Below, one piece after another: positions 22,310 to 33,457 of a stretch of DNA of 53,524 nucleotides. This DNA is from Mesostigma viride. Its lineage: Eukaryota; Streptophyta; Mesostigmatophyceae; Mesostigmatales; Mesostigmataceae. Under the pieces are notes generated by a model. That model worked only from the letters and a program-made list of their open reading frames with translations, ran no database searches and was not told the DNA's origin. How positions within the stretch are numbered: position 1 is the stretch's first letter; each line of letters opens with the position of its first letter. The translations under genes and the position numbers were made by a program. The stretch lies in NCBI GenBank assembly GCA_009746045.1, contig RPFO01000080.1, positions 7,614,616 through 7,668,139 on the forward strand. Direction: 5' to 3'.

Positions 22310-24035
22310 CGCGGGTTATTTACTAGCGGCCCCTCCCACGCACATGCGTCCCCTCCAGACGGGAATGCGCGTGCGGGACGCAGATGCGCGCCGGGCGCGC
22401 ATTCAGCCTAACAGAAAGCGTCACGGCGCGCAGGCAGTGCTGGTGTGCTGGACATGTAACCTAGTGCAGTCTTCGGCAAGCGGTCGGCGCATTGGCGAGA
22501 TGCACGCGGCGCCGCCGCAGCGATAACTGTAACGTTATCTAAACCTGATGCGGTCAGGACGGGCTGGCACAGATATCGTTCCAACCGCCCATGCATGGCA
22601 GTCAGAGTGTGTGTGATTTCTTTTGCGATGAATAATCGCATGCATCCAGGTCAATGGTTGTCTCAATCCAGCACATGTGCATGAGGGAAGGGTATGGACC
22701 AGGGGCAGGCATTCTACGTGGCAGGGTAGAGAGAGCTAGCGTAAAGAAGGTGGCTAGCTGGGCCACACGAAGTGTATAAGACACGGCTATCCTTGGCCCC
22801 TGACGTGGGCCAGGCCCCGTGATGTCAGACCCGCAAGGCCCGCACATTCAGAGCTAGCGGGGGGGGCACGGGGGGGGGGGGGGGGGCTACGCCTCTCCGT
22901 GCTTTGGATGCGGAGGATGGACAAGGCCCATTGTGGACGAGGCCATGACGTGAGACAACTGTGGATGCTTGCCTCCCTACGGGAACGATTTATTTAATCC
23001 ACCAATTTTGATTTACGTAGCGCTGACAGCATATGATCGATTCTACGAGGAAGATATCTATACACAACGCATTTGGTTCAGAGAGTTTTTATTTTACACG
23101 ACTACGTCCGGACGGGCTTGACATGCTCTTTCAATCAGCCGGCAATTGCCGGACTTCTTTTGGCACCTCCCCAGCAACTGAGCCTCATACACGGCCAGAA
23201 ACAAGCCCAAAGGTATAGACCCACTAGCGCGGCCACGCAAGCCATCAGGCTCATGCCATGTAACGAGAGTGGTAAACCACGACCACGGCCGCCAGCCCTT
23301 TCAAGCGGTACCGCTGGCCCACCCCATCATACTAGCCAGGCTCGCGTGGGTTGTTGGTAGCTCTCGTATGTGCGGTTATACACTGGCCGGCCCTCGGCCA
23401 TCTTGCCAGCACAGACCAGGTCAATACCGGTGGGCGCCCTGCCGGGGGGGCTTAAGACGGGCCAACCAGGTAGACACCTCATCCTATGGCAGGGTCCACT
23501 TGCCCCATCGCAACCCACTGGCAAACTTGCGCGTGACGGGCACCGGCGCGGCGCGACCCGGTCCTATACGACACAATTGCTTGAAAAATGCAAGGGCTTA
23601 TGGGAATATCCGTACTCTGCGCCCGCATTATTGACAAGGAGAAATGGGCTGCCATCAGCGACAAGCGCTTTCCCGACGGGCATGCTCCTGTTTTCACCCC
23701 ACGGGCCCCGCGGCCCGTTGCTGGCCAGTGAGGAAGTCCGCAGACCGGTGGAGGTTACTGGTCCTGAGGATAGCCGCTGCACTATATACCGCCTCGTCTG
23801 CTGTTACAGTATAGGACAGCTCGGAGGTGGACTGCATCCCCATCCAGTGCTTGAGGGTTGGGGGATGAGGCAGACGATAATTTGTTTAAACAATTGTGTA
23901 ATAATTTTACTAATGAGATTAGCATAGTACTCCGTGGCATGCCTTTGCGCATGACACGCAAGTACTTACTAACTTACAGGCCGGCCCGCCCTCCGTTCAT
24001 AGCCGGACCGGAACCCAAATCCGAAAACACCCATC
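22310..24035. other. No recognised gene
   Basis: This stretch is mixed. GC-rich frames of up to 185 codons at 23370-23927 have no motif I recognise and lack clear splice signals, and there is a 21-base G-rich run near 22860. I see no RNA gene. Confidence 0.5.
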
Positions 24036-24039
24036 CGCA

Positions 24040-24310
24040 TACTCAGCCACATCCGGCAGACCAAGGCGGGCCTGGCGGTGTACTTGAAGGGGGCGGCCAT
24101 TCACGTCGGCCACAAGCCCTGGCACGCGACCCCCTCGACCACCGCGGCCCCAGCGACTTCCGACGCCCCGGCCTAGGGGGGAGACAGCACGAGTAGTGCA
24201 GAATAGTTTTACAGTGGCCTTGTACATGTACGCCTCCTAGAGGCACTATACCAGCTGATGCCTAGCATTTTTAGTCATGTACACGTGCGCCTGTGAGGAG
24301 CACCTGTCCA
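24040..24310 (+). pseudogene. ORF1-only retroelement 3' fragment, copy 4
   Basis: Closely matches 9385-9660: RQTKAGLAVYLKGAAIHVGHK-type codons, a stop, then the 3' UTR block TACAGTGGCCTTGTACATG and ACTATACCAGCTGATGCCTA. It is 5'-truncated and ends close to the TBC exon on the other strand. Confidence 0.75.
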
Positions 24311-24370
24311 GATGATGGTGAAGGAGCTGGTCTGGGCAGGCGGACTGTCGACGGTGCTCGCACGGTCACA

Positions 24371-24661
24371 TCACATGGCCGCGCTGAACCCGTTCTCGAA
24401 TGCACGCGGGGCCGATCGACCGCCCAGGTGCTCGAAGTCCACCGCCCAGACCACCTCCCAGAGGACGAGCGATTCCGCTAGCGTCAGCTCGCGTCGGAAG
24501 GACACGAGGAGCACGCGGAAGGCGAACAGGCAGTCGTCGGCGTGGATGGACGTGATGTGGTTGAATAGGGGCACGTCGGCCGCGCGCAGGATGGAAGCGA
24601 CGGCGTCCATCTGGCGGCGGACGCCCATGCGGCCATCGATGCGGAGGTTGAAGCGTGCAAA
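24371..24661 (-). CDS. TBC (Rab-GAP) domain exon, GYP7/TBC1D15-like, truncated
   Basis: After a CAG acceptor at 24664-24662 the exon reads FARFNLRIDGRMGVRRQMDA, then LFNHITSIHADDCLFAFRVL, then LLVSFRRELTLAESLVLWEV. This is the late part of a TBC domain (F-R-LLV-F-RE-L...LWE), where Rab GTPase-activating proteins of the GYP7/TBC1D15 group align. The catalytic Arg and Gln finger regions lie upstream and are not in the window. The frame runs 97 codons to a stop just after GFSAAM; a GTGGTC right after CTGGGAG could be the true donor. A retroelement fragment on the opposite strand lies 60 bp downstream, so the gene may have been cut there. The upstream frame is microsatellite, not protein. Confidence 0.65.
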   Translation of the reverse strand, partial: FARFNLRIDGRMGVRRQMDAVASILRAADVPLFNHITSIHADDCLFAFRVLLVSFRRELTLAESLVLWEVVWAVDFEHLGGRSAPRAFENGFSAAM

Positions 24662-25202
24662 CTGGGAGCGTGTGTGTGTGTGTACGCGCGCGCATGTATG
24701 TATGTTTGTGAGTGCGTGCGTGCGTGGAAGGGGGGCCACGGGGGGGCAGTCGGGGACGAGGGCAGGTGGGAAGGTGGCAGGCGGGGGTGGAAGGGGTGGA
24801 CGGGGGCGATCAGGGGGGGCAGCGTGCAGCGCAGGTGGCAGGCGAGTAACGTCTGTTGGGGAAATGGGCCATAGTACTGGGTGTTCGGCAGGTGGGACAT
24901 GGACAACCGAATGTGAGGCAACCAGAACATTGGCTGGGCACATTATCCAGTACACACATCGAGCATCTAGGAATGTCCTTGGCGGCGTGTCACCAGGGGG
25001 GGTGAAGTGCCCGAGGCGAGAACATGGCAGGTGAGGGCATCCGTGCAGGTGGAGGGGGCATCCGATACATCGTGGAGCGGAGGGGGCATCCATAACGTCA
25101 CCAGTGGACGGAAGGAGCGGGGAGGAAAGACATAATGGCACGGGTGAAAATGCATCTGCACCAAGGGAAGGGACAGAAAAGACAGAAAATACAGAAACCG
25201 AC

Positions 25203-25564
25203 GTGCTCACCCCCCTCCCCCCCCCCCCCCCCCCCCCCCCCCTACCCCGCAAACACAACACGGGAGCGCGCACACACTCGATCGCACACGCACACGCACA
25301 CGCACACGCACACGCACACGCACACGCACACGCACACGCACACGCACACGCACACGCACACGCACACGCACACGCACACGCACACGCACACGCACACGCA
25401 CACGCACACGCACACGCACACGCACACGCACACGCACACGCACACGCACACGCACACGCACACGCACACGCACACGCACACGCACACGCACACGCACACG
25501 CACACGCACACGCACACGCACACGCACACGCACACGCACACGCACACGCACACGCACACGCACA
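25203..25564. repeat. Poly-C run and (ACACGC)n array
   Basis: A C-rich run (25206-25242) is followed by about 46 perfect hexamers CACACG/ACACGC (25282-25561). All long frames through it are dipeptide repeats and are not genes. Confidence 0.97.
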
Positions 25565-26001
25565 AAGGCACACACACCGAGAGGTGGACACAAACTTAGA
25601 ACAGACTCATGGCATTCAGCACACAGGCTGAGCATTTTGGGAAATGTCTGGGACCTTTTGATGGGGCCACGGAACGACGGTAAGTCCCGTGTGTTTAAAA
25701 CCCAACCCCGTGCCTGTGGTGGGGCTCGCCTTGCCATGAGCAGGCCACGGGAGCCTGCCTAGAGTACACGCAACACGTCGTGTCTGGCAAATAGTGCGCG
25801 GTCGGGGCTAGATAGAAATTACAAGGGGCGACAACAAGGGGGTGATAGCAATGGGGGGACGCCTAGGGGTGGTTACAGGGGGGTGCTGACAAGGGGTAAT
25901 GGTGTGTGTGTGTGTGTGGGGGGGCTAACAAGGGGTAATAACTAGAGATGATGGCAAGGGGGTTAAATAAACAGTGGTTTAAAAGGGACGATAGAAAAGG
26001 G
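25565..26001. other. Gene-free purine-rich stretch
   Basis: Several loosely repeated G-rich phrases (ACAAGGGGTAATGG, ACAAGGGGGTGATAG, ACAAGGGGTAATAAC) between the hexamer array and repeat R. No gene seen. Confidence 0.5.
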
Positions 26002-27720
26002 GAATAGTATACTAGAACTGGCAAAATGCCGGAAACGGCCGTCAATTCACTTGGCAGATTTCCATCGTCGTGGTATGATGCCTGGCGCATAGTTGGTGAC
26101 TTGCGTTCCACTGTCTCCCGCCCTCGACGAAGGGGATGCGCACGAGTCGCCTCGCTGAAGGCGTGCTATCTGAGCTGATGACGTGCTGTATTGGGCGCAA
26201 CCGCACGAGGCCAACATGTTCAAATACTGCCTTGAATCAGGGACTGATTAGGAGCCCCCCAAACTCGGCAACGCGCCATACCCGTTTTGTCCTCATAAAC
26301 CCGTCTCGGCACGAGGGTTTTTGCAATAGCAATCCAAACGTATCAAGCACGAAGCTCTTAGGAAAACGCACTGCTCGCTGAAACTGCAACTCGGGCCATC
26401 CGCAGTCATGGCTTCCTCTCTGGCAATCACGATGTGTGGTGAGTTTTTATGAGGTGAAACAGGGGTGAATAACATGGAATTCGGTCAGGCTGCCAGGTCT
26501 GCCACCACCAAAATCTCCGTCGTAATGTATGGCCTAGCCTCGCTTAGCTGGACAGGGATTGTGCTGGACTGCCTTTTCCCCGAGCACGCACTCGCCACCA
26601 CAGGGCTTGGGGCACTGTAGCAAGCAGTTCCCAACTGCTCTGTTGACGAACAGGTTTGAACCGAAAAGCAGGCAGCTATGGTGGGTGTCGTTACTCACTG
26701 ATGACGAGCATTTTGCTACTGGCGTGTGCCACAACCATCGGGCAAACTTCCCTCTCCGGTAACGCCTCGAAGAAATACCAAACACACGTGAGTTACGTTC
26801 AAACACGCCAATGCAGCGCATGTTTACCACAAACCCGATCGCATGATGCTTTCATGGCACTCGCTCGTCTACTCGTTACGACGGACTCGGTTTTGTCAAT
26901 TACTTGCATCGTTGCCCAGTGTAGACGCGGTTGACTCGGACCGTAAAGAAAATTGTTCAACGCGCGTTGTTCACGGTCGTCGACAATGCCGGGTTGTACA
27001 ACCCCTGCATGTGCCACAGATACCGTACACCCGGCGGGGTCGATTGTGGATTCTGCCGTACCGTGCAGCGCGTCCTGCTTGGCTCCACCTGTGCAGGAAG
27101 AGCCGACGTCGCCCACAGCGGCCCGGGCGACACGGCTGACATTTGCACACCGACAAAGATTGTTCAACGCCCGTTGTCCACGGTCGTCCATACTGTAAGG
27201 CCGGGTTGTACAACCCCTGCAGGCATTACAGATTCCGTACACCCGGCGGGGTCGATTGTGGATTCTGCCGTACCGTGCAGCGCGTCCTGCTTGGCTCCAC
27301 CTGTACAGGAAGAGCCGACATCGCCCACATCGGCCCGGGCGACACGGCTGACATTTGCACACCGACAAAGATTGTTCAACGCGCGTTGTTCACGGTCGTC
27401 GACAAGGCCGGGTTGTACAGACCCTGCATGTGCCACAGATTCCGTACACCCGGCGGGGTCGATTGTGGATTCTACCGTACCGTGCAGCTCGTCGTGCTTG
27501 GCTCCACCTGTACAGGAAGAGCCGACGTCGCCCACAGCGGCCCGGGCGACACGGCTTACATTTGCTCACCGACAAAGATTGTTCAACGTGCGTTGTTCAC
27601 GGTCGTCCATACTGGAAGGCCGGGTTGTACAGACCCTGCATGTGCCACAGATTCCGTACACACGGCGGCGTCGATTGTGGATTCTGCCGTACCGTGCAGC
27701 GCGTCCTGCTTGGCTCGGAA
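26002..27720 (+). repeat. Repeat R, full copy R2 with 207-bp array
   Basis: Near-identical, inverted, to 43770-45692. The left part (26002-26940) is unique within the unit; the right part is about 3.7 tandem units of 207 bp (one unit holds CCCGGCGGGGTCGATTGTGG and GGCCCGGGCGACACGGCT). Because 207 is a multiple of three and lacks stops in several frames, long ORFs appear on both strands. R2 and R3 both stop right after the same GCTTGGCT, and R4 after GCTTGG, which suggests a true element end. Confidence 0.85.
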
Positions 27721-28248
27721 CGGCTTGCACAGAACATTAGAACTGGCCGGCGGCGGGCAGGGTAGACGCAGCCCATGTGTTGTGCTACGAGTACATTGCG
27801 CGGGGGGGGGGTGGCAAAGCTTGTGGGCGGTTCCGCCGGAGGCGATGGATTGCCAGCGCGCATGATCGGATAATCGAGAGACATCGGCGGATTACTGAAC
27901 TTAATCGCGTAGACAATCTTCCAACAAACGGGCAGGCAGCAGAGGCCAGCAGTCTGTACACTATGTGCAATTGCGGCGCTATGCTGGTACCGTGTAGCAG
28001 GTGATTCGTCGCGGGCAACAAACGTGTGGTCGGATACTGCGTTGGTGCTTCAATAGGTACAAATGTCGGACGCCCTCGACGCGCGGGCGCGTTGGGAGGG
28101 GAAGCGCCATGCCGCTGGACGTTCGCGGAGGACTACTTCAGAGACAGGGCAAGTGTGTCGAGTCGGGGACGTTGTTGTCGCTAGCGGGAGGTGATGGGAG
28201 GGAAGTTGGGGGCCGCGCGGCATACCGTTGGGGAAGCGGGTGCGAAAC
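27721..28248. other. Upstream region of protease-like gene 1
   Basis: No separate gene is recognised. It may contain the 5' exon of the next gene: an ATG at 28109 opens MPLDVRGGLLQRQ before a possible splice site, but the junction is not certain. Confidence 0.35.
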
Positions 28249-30934
28249 CACATGCCTGTTGCTGACGCGCTTGTATCTCGTCTCGCCGCTGCCTTGCTCG
28301 GGGATGGCAACGCAGGTAACGCTGTTCGAAAACCGTTGGACTTCTCCAACGCGGCCAAATACTTCTTCCCAGTGCACAGCGACCCCTGGAAGAAGCTGGC
28401 GTGTATCGAACACATGCAACAGGAGCTCGGCAAGTGGAGACAGGCGAACCCGGCGTCGTGGACCAGCATGTACATGGTCGACGGGAGGAGGGCGGGGGGC
28501 GGTCTCGGAAGAGGAGGCTGCAGGGCACCCGAGCGGTGAGTCGCCGGCGCTGTTGATGGACGGGGACGGGTGCATGCAATGCCCCCCCCAACACCCAGCA
28601 CCCGGGTTACGAGCACAATAGTAAGCTAGACTTCACCGACCTTGCCACGGTATGCTTGCTATCGCTCGTGCCCCCCCCCTCGCTGACGCGTGTTTCGTCA
28701 AATGTGGACACCCGCATGTGCTGCGCAGTTGGGGCGCCTGAATAGGCTACGCACCTACTGGGACCAGAAGTGTGCGACCGCAGAGGCGGAACTGGCGCGA
28801 AGAGGTCAACCGGCGGAACAGCGTTTACCGGGTGAGGCGTTGCATGCTCAAGCCGCGGAGGCGTGCGCGGGGCAGCCCGCGCAGGGTGGGCAGGCCGACC
28901 GTACGGGACACGTCGTGCCGCCACCGCCATCGATTGTCGCGATGGCAGTCGGCATGCTGGAGGCGGCGTGTGCCTCCGTCCCGTGGCTGGCGGCCGCCGA
29001 CGAGGGAGTAGCGCACGTGGAGGGGTGGTTCAGAGAGGACAGCCCTGCCTCCATCGAACTCGTGCAGGCAAAGGCCCTGTCCCTGGCGGAACAAGCGCTG
29101 CGGGAGGCGTCGCGCGGCCTCCGCGGCCACTGCGCGGCGAGGGGCACCGCGGTGAGTAGCCTTGTAGTCAGCGTGTGACGGATGACCCGGATGTGTACAT
29201 GCTGCTGCTCTTCCCCGTGCGACTTGCGTTCATAGGATCCCCTGACTGACACTGCCGTCCCTGCGTCGTTCCGAACTCGCCATGTACAGGGTGCCCTCTG
29301 GCTCTGCCTGCCCCGTCCACCCCCCGTGTGGGCTCGTCGGGGGACGCGAGCGGCGACTCGCGTGTTGAGGGGGGTTTGGAGGGCGACCGAGGCGACGTGC
29401 ACGGGGAGGGCGCGGACAGCGTCGCGGGGAGGGTGGCGACCGCGCCAGCCGGCGGCGAGGGGATGCCCACGGGGGTCCCCGCAGACGGAGACGGCGAGGG
29501 CGCGGCCGGCGTCGCGGGGCGGGCGGCGACCGCGCCGGCAGCGGATGTGGAGACGGCGTGCGAGGGTGGGGACGGGCGCGGAGAGGGTTCAGCGGACGGC
29601 ACGCGGCGGGCGGGTGTGGTGGGCGGGCGCGGCGATGCGGTGCGGGTCGCAGACATGGCACAGTCGGAAGGGGATATGGCGGCCGCCGCAGGTGACGGCG
29701 ATGGCGGCAGTTACGGGCCTGGCTGTGACCACTCAATCAGCGACGGGCCCCTGGCCAGTCCGCGGTCACCCGACTACCCAGATAGCCCACACGGCACGGG
29801 GGGGCGCGGTCGCGGGGAGGGGGCGGCCGGCGAGGGGGGGGGGCTTCCCCGCACGAGCAAGCCGGAACCGCGCCGTTCACCCCCGTGTCCGTGCAGTCCA
29901 GCACGGATTCCGACGTCTCCTTTGTGGGGTGCGACGATTGCCCCCGTTTCGACGCGATCCTGGCTGATCGGGGTGGCCGACCACTGGGACCCATCACCGA
30001 GCCCTTGACCAGACATAAGAGCATCGACACCTGGGTTAACGTGGCAGTCGGCGTAGTAGTCGCCCTGCTGAGCTCTTGCCAGCTCGACGGCGCACCGGGC
30101 CTGCAGTGGCTGCACGCCACGGAGTATGGGGGGCGCAAGCACGGCGCCGGCTGCCGGGTCGGCCTGCGTCTTCTGCAGTGCATATGCGCGCTTGCGGACC
30201 CACGGATGACGATTAAGGCTCGCGACGAGACGAGGGACGAGCTCCGCGCTGCCTTGCAAGCCCAAGGCCGTCTCGACCCCGAGGGAGGCGAAGGCAAGGA
30301 GAGCCCGGAGGACGCCCTCAGGTTGCTCATGCGCCACGTGCAGGGGTGCCACGTCCGCGGGAGTCTACGGTGTTGGTCGCTGGGCAGCTCTCGGCGGGTG
30401 GGCGCCCCCTTTGCTATGGGAGTCTCCGACGGCGCTCCGCGCGACGTCGGAGACCGCATACGGTACGTGTGCTCGCGGCGAATTGGTCGGCACGGCGGCC
30501 ACCTGGCCAACGGCACCTATGCAAACTGCTACATGGAGCACGTGTTCGACGGGAAGCCCGCCTGGGTGCTGTGCGCCGACATCCGCGAGTACGATGGACC
30601 GGGTGTGCCGGCGGAGTTGGATGTGCGGGCCAAGCTGCGCGGGCAGGGGTTGGACGGACAGACCACGGTGCACACGCTCACCCTCCGTCTGTGCGTGCTC
30701 TACAGGCGCACGAGGAGGCGAGACCACTTCACGGTGCTCCAGCCGGCCGACCCAGCCGTGTGGGACGGGGAGTGGGTAGAGGTGGACGGGCTGCTGGCAG
30801 ATTACGGGGAGCAGGGGGGCAGAAGCCGGGTGCGCCCCGTTGGGACCCTGGCCACGCTCCTGCCCGTGGTGGCCGGGGACGCCCGCGGCGTGGGTTACAA
30901 GGTGGTCCGGTGTGTTCCGGACGCCGCAGCCTAG
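28249..30934 (+). CDS. Cysteine-protease-like gene 1 (USP-type fold, catalytic Cys replaced)
   Basis: Candidate exons: 28249-28535 (GT at 28536), 28729-29151 (CAG before, GTGAGT after), and 29290 onward. The first two do not join in phase as drawn, so the model is tentative. Exon 3 begins with a 200-codon G/A/D/E-rich linker and changes frame at a G run (29834-29843). The following frame (to 30934) holds the conserved domain, about 300 residues, homologous to gene 2: MRHVQGCHVRGS aligns with MWHLKGCDLREL. Near its end LRLCVLYRRTRRRDHFTVL (H281) and GEWVEVDG (D301) resemble the His and Asp boxes of ubiquitin-specific proteases. At the Cys box it has SIDTWVN (T49), so it may be inactive. SDVSFVGCDD precedes the domain. 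Start, exon joins and function are uncertain; a chance fold resemblance is possible. Confidence 0.5.
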
Positions 30935-31501
30935 GGAGCGTCCGCGCCACCTCAACTTAAACGGAGGCGCATGGGGTGCCACCGTCCGGGCGCGCCAGCA
31001 GCTGTCGCGTGTCGGTTGCTCGGACACCCTGGGTATCGGCGGGGCACCGTGGACGCGTGGCATCCGTGCGGCGTGCAGGCCTCGATGCCGGCCTCTGTTG
31101 GGTCGTATGTTGCATAACTGGGATGAGACCCTGGGTAGCGCTTGTCGCCAATATGTCACCACACCGGGCCGTAACCCGGCGGGCCCGCTGGGGCGAGTGT
31201 GCTCGGAACAGGTGCCATGCCCTGCGCTTGCGTTGTGCATTCGGTACTCGTTGCGTGTCCCCCCTCCCTCCCCCCCCCCCCCCTCCCTCCCCCCTCCCTC
31301 CCTCCCTCCCTCCCTCCCTCTCACATTGTGGCCAGGTCAGACTATGCCGCCCTGGCTGGCCAAGCCGCCGGGGGCAACACCAAGCACACGGATAATGCCA
31401 AGGAGACAACAATGGACAGTGCGGATAATATCTAGCATGGATAATATGTCTGGTCTGGCAATGGAGGGTTTGTCTGCTCTCAATAGCATACATACTAGTT
31501 G
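30935..31501. other. Intergenic region with (CCCT)n tract
   Basis: Follows gene 1. The strongest feature is a pyrimidine tract, CCCTCC repeats at 31258-31321. No gene is recognised on either strand. Confidence 0.55.
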
Positions 31502-31580
31502 TATATAGGTTTATAGTGGGGCGTTTGCTATGGTATGATTTATTTCACTCTGCCGTAAGTAATATAATTTGTAGAATACG
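31502..31580 (+). repeat. Copy of 69-bp short insertion
   Basis: GGTTTATAGTGGGGCGTTTG, then TTTCACTCTGCCGTAAGTAA, matches the 69-bp insertion at 42587-42655 (AGTTTATAGCTGGGCGTTTG, TTTCACTCTGCTGTAAGTAA) over its length with about a dozen differences. Confidence 0.7.
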
Positions 31581-31685
31581 TATCATGCAATTGCTTCATG
31601 ATAACTACTGGGGACATGCCAGGTCAATAATTGATGCCCATATAACAAAATACGCAATTACCCGAGGTGGGACCGTCTGCACCCA

Positions 31686-31770
31686 TCCATCCGTCCACCG
31701 GGGTTGATGCTCCGCGACTTCCCAACGGGAGCACGAGTCTAATTAATCAATAAACTAGTCGATTAACGAG
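31686..31770 (+). repeat. Retroelement 3' end with stem-loop
   Basis: CCATCCATCCGTCC, then GCTCCGCGACTTCCCAACGG and GAGCACGAG (stem 31719-31732), then a TTAATTAA-like tail. Closely related to the copy at 12490. Confidence 0.6.
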
Positions 31771-31781
31771 CGAATATCGGG

Positions 31782-31906
31782 GAGACAACCAGCGCAGGCC
31801 AGGAATCGGGAGAATCCGGACCATGGTAGCTCGTGCATGCGGTTATATTGTCCCCGTGCTACCATGGTCCGGATTCTCCCGATTTCTGGCCTGCGCTGGT
31901 TGTCTC
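31782..31906. repeat. Long hairpin, 49-bp arms, 27-bp loop
   Basis: The arms 31782-31830 and 31858-31906 are inverted copies with one mismatch (for example CCGGACCATGGTAGC and GCTACCATGGTCCGG). The right arm is the normal end of repeat Q; the left arm is an extra inverted copy of that end. Confidence 0.9.
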
Positions 31907-32310
31907 TTTGATATTGTCCCCGTGCTCGAGTCGTTCATGATGATGAATATGAATGGTGATCAATGGAAACGTGTATCCTTGTGCGTTGAAATTATGGCTG
32001 TCTTACGTGTGGGGCGACTAGGTGACCTACACGGCGGGGCCGGAAACAGCTTGCCTGATCAGGGCGTGTGTCTCGAGTCTATCTGGCCGGGAGTGTCTAG
32101 TGGTGATCGAGCACCATTGCTGCGATCGCTCTCCTGGCACCATTTACGAGGAAATACCCGCAGATGGAAAACCGCTGAAAAGGTCTAGCTAGTAAGTCAT
32201 CACGCCATGCCATGATTCAAAACGTCCAAGAACTGCACACGGTGCAAAGGTAAAAAGCCGCAGGACAGCACTTTCAAAATGTGCGGCGGGAACCAAAAGC
32301 CCGCGCATGC
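31858..32310 (-). repeat. Dispersed repeat Q, copy 2 (inverted)
   Basis: The inverse of 10327-10791 with scattered substitutions and small insertions. It ends in the snap-back hairpin at 31782-31906. Confidence 0.8.
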
Positions 32311-32439
32311 CAGAAAAGATCGTGTTGCTGCAGCGACGAGCCGACGTGAACAACGAATCCAGTGCCAAGCCTCGGAACGGCCGCAAAGGAGATCTGGCAC
32401 CACAGGGTTCGGATGTGCGGAGATACTGCGCGATCGGGC

Positions 32440-33364
32440 CGGTTTGTAGAGCGTGTGCCAATGGGCGTCACCGAGCAGACGTGGGTGACGTTGCAAAAAA
32501 CACCGGACTTGACGGAGCATAGCGTCTCGGCCATAGTCTTTGACCAACAAACGACGCAAGCGGTCCATAAGAGTCGCGATGAAATGGACACGGTAAGAAC
32601 AAACATGGGGAAAACGATGCGACTGACTAAGCACAACCCCGTGTTATGCTGCGTGGGAAAGGAGGCCGTGAATATCGGGGTAACGAAGAAAAGGAATTTG
32701 CCGGTATTCGGGGCTTATCATAGACAGCCCTTCTCGCCGTGGGTAATGCCAAGATCGAGGTAATTGCAATGAGTATCCTCTGACACGAGCTTTAATGTGA
32801 GGGCTATCTGGGTAGATGCCAGGCAGACCAGCGGTGATATACAAATAAACGGGTTGTGAAACCAGGGTTGCCGAAAGTGATGACATCGTCAATGTATCGG
32901 CACGTGTGGATAAAACGCCGGATGAGAACATCGTCGTGGGAGGCAATGAGATTCTCCGTGAAGGCAAGCGCACGAGCGTATATCTAGAGGTCTGCAAGGA
33001 GCCCGGCACAGTTGGTGTCCATAGGGATGCCGATACCTTGGTGGTATACGTTGCCCGCAAGGCAAATGAATGTGTTATCAACAGGATAAGAGATCCAAGG
33101 AACAAGGTCAACCTTCGTGATCATATAATTATAACCATCCCGCACGATAGCACCTGCCGCGATCCCTGAGAGCCACGTTGCCGTGGGCTTGGTCTGAGAA
33201 ACACGCACGTGCAGGTGGTTGCGCCCTTCAGGCATACGTGCATAAAGACGTGTCAGGAGGCTATCTGAATGGGCCTTCAAATCGTAAAAATCTAGTGTGG
33301 TATGTAGAGTGGTGAAATCATAGGTGGACAGGGGCATAGGTATACGCATCTCCGCGGCTGTCAC
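32440..33364 (-). pseudogene. Penelope-like reverse transcriptase, degenerate
   Basis: The first frame (33364-32984) has STYDFTTLHTTLDFYDLK, then YPVDNTFICLAGNVYHQGIG and GIPMDTNCAGLLADL, the RT palm and GIPMGTN-type box. After one in-frame stop at about 32985, the same frame gives RYIDDVITFGNPGF, the catalytic YIDD box. A frameshift follows, then IYPDSPHIKARV, another shift to HCNYLDLGITHGEKG, and a last frame with MDRLRRLLVKDYG (the C-terminal helical part). This set and order is that of Penelope-like elements rather than LINEs or retroviruses. No GIY-YIG endonuclease is seen. At least one stop and three frameshifts make it a fossil. Confidence 0.75.
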
Positions 33365-33457
33365 GAGCGAGCGAGTATAATTACTAACTGCAGGGTAAAG
33401 TAACCCACGTAGATATAAACACAGGTGACGCTAGCAAGCGACAACACGACAAAACAG

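Noticed and set aside
24371-25631. HACAHA/CACACA and VRVRVR frames of 150-400 codons
   Set aside because: Produced by the ACACGC hexamer array; only the 97-codon TBC exon at the far end is protein-like.
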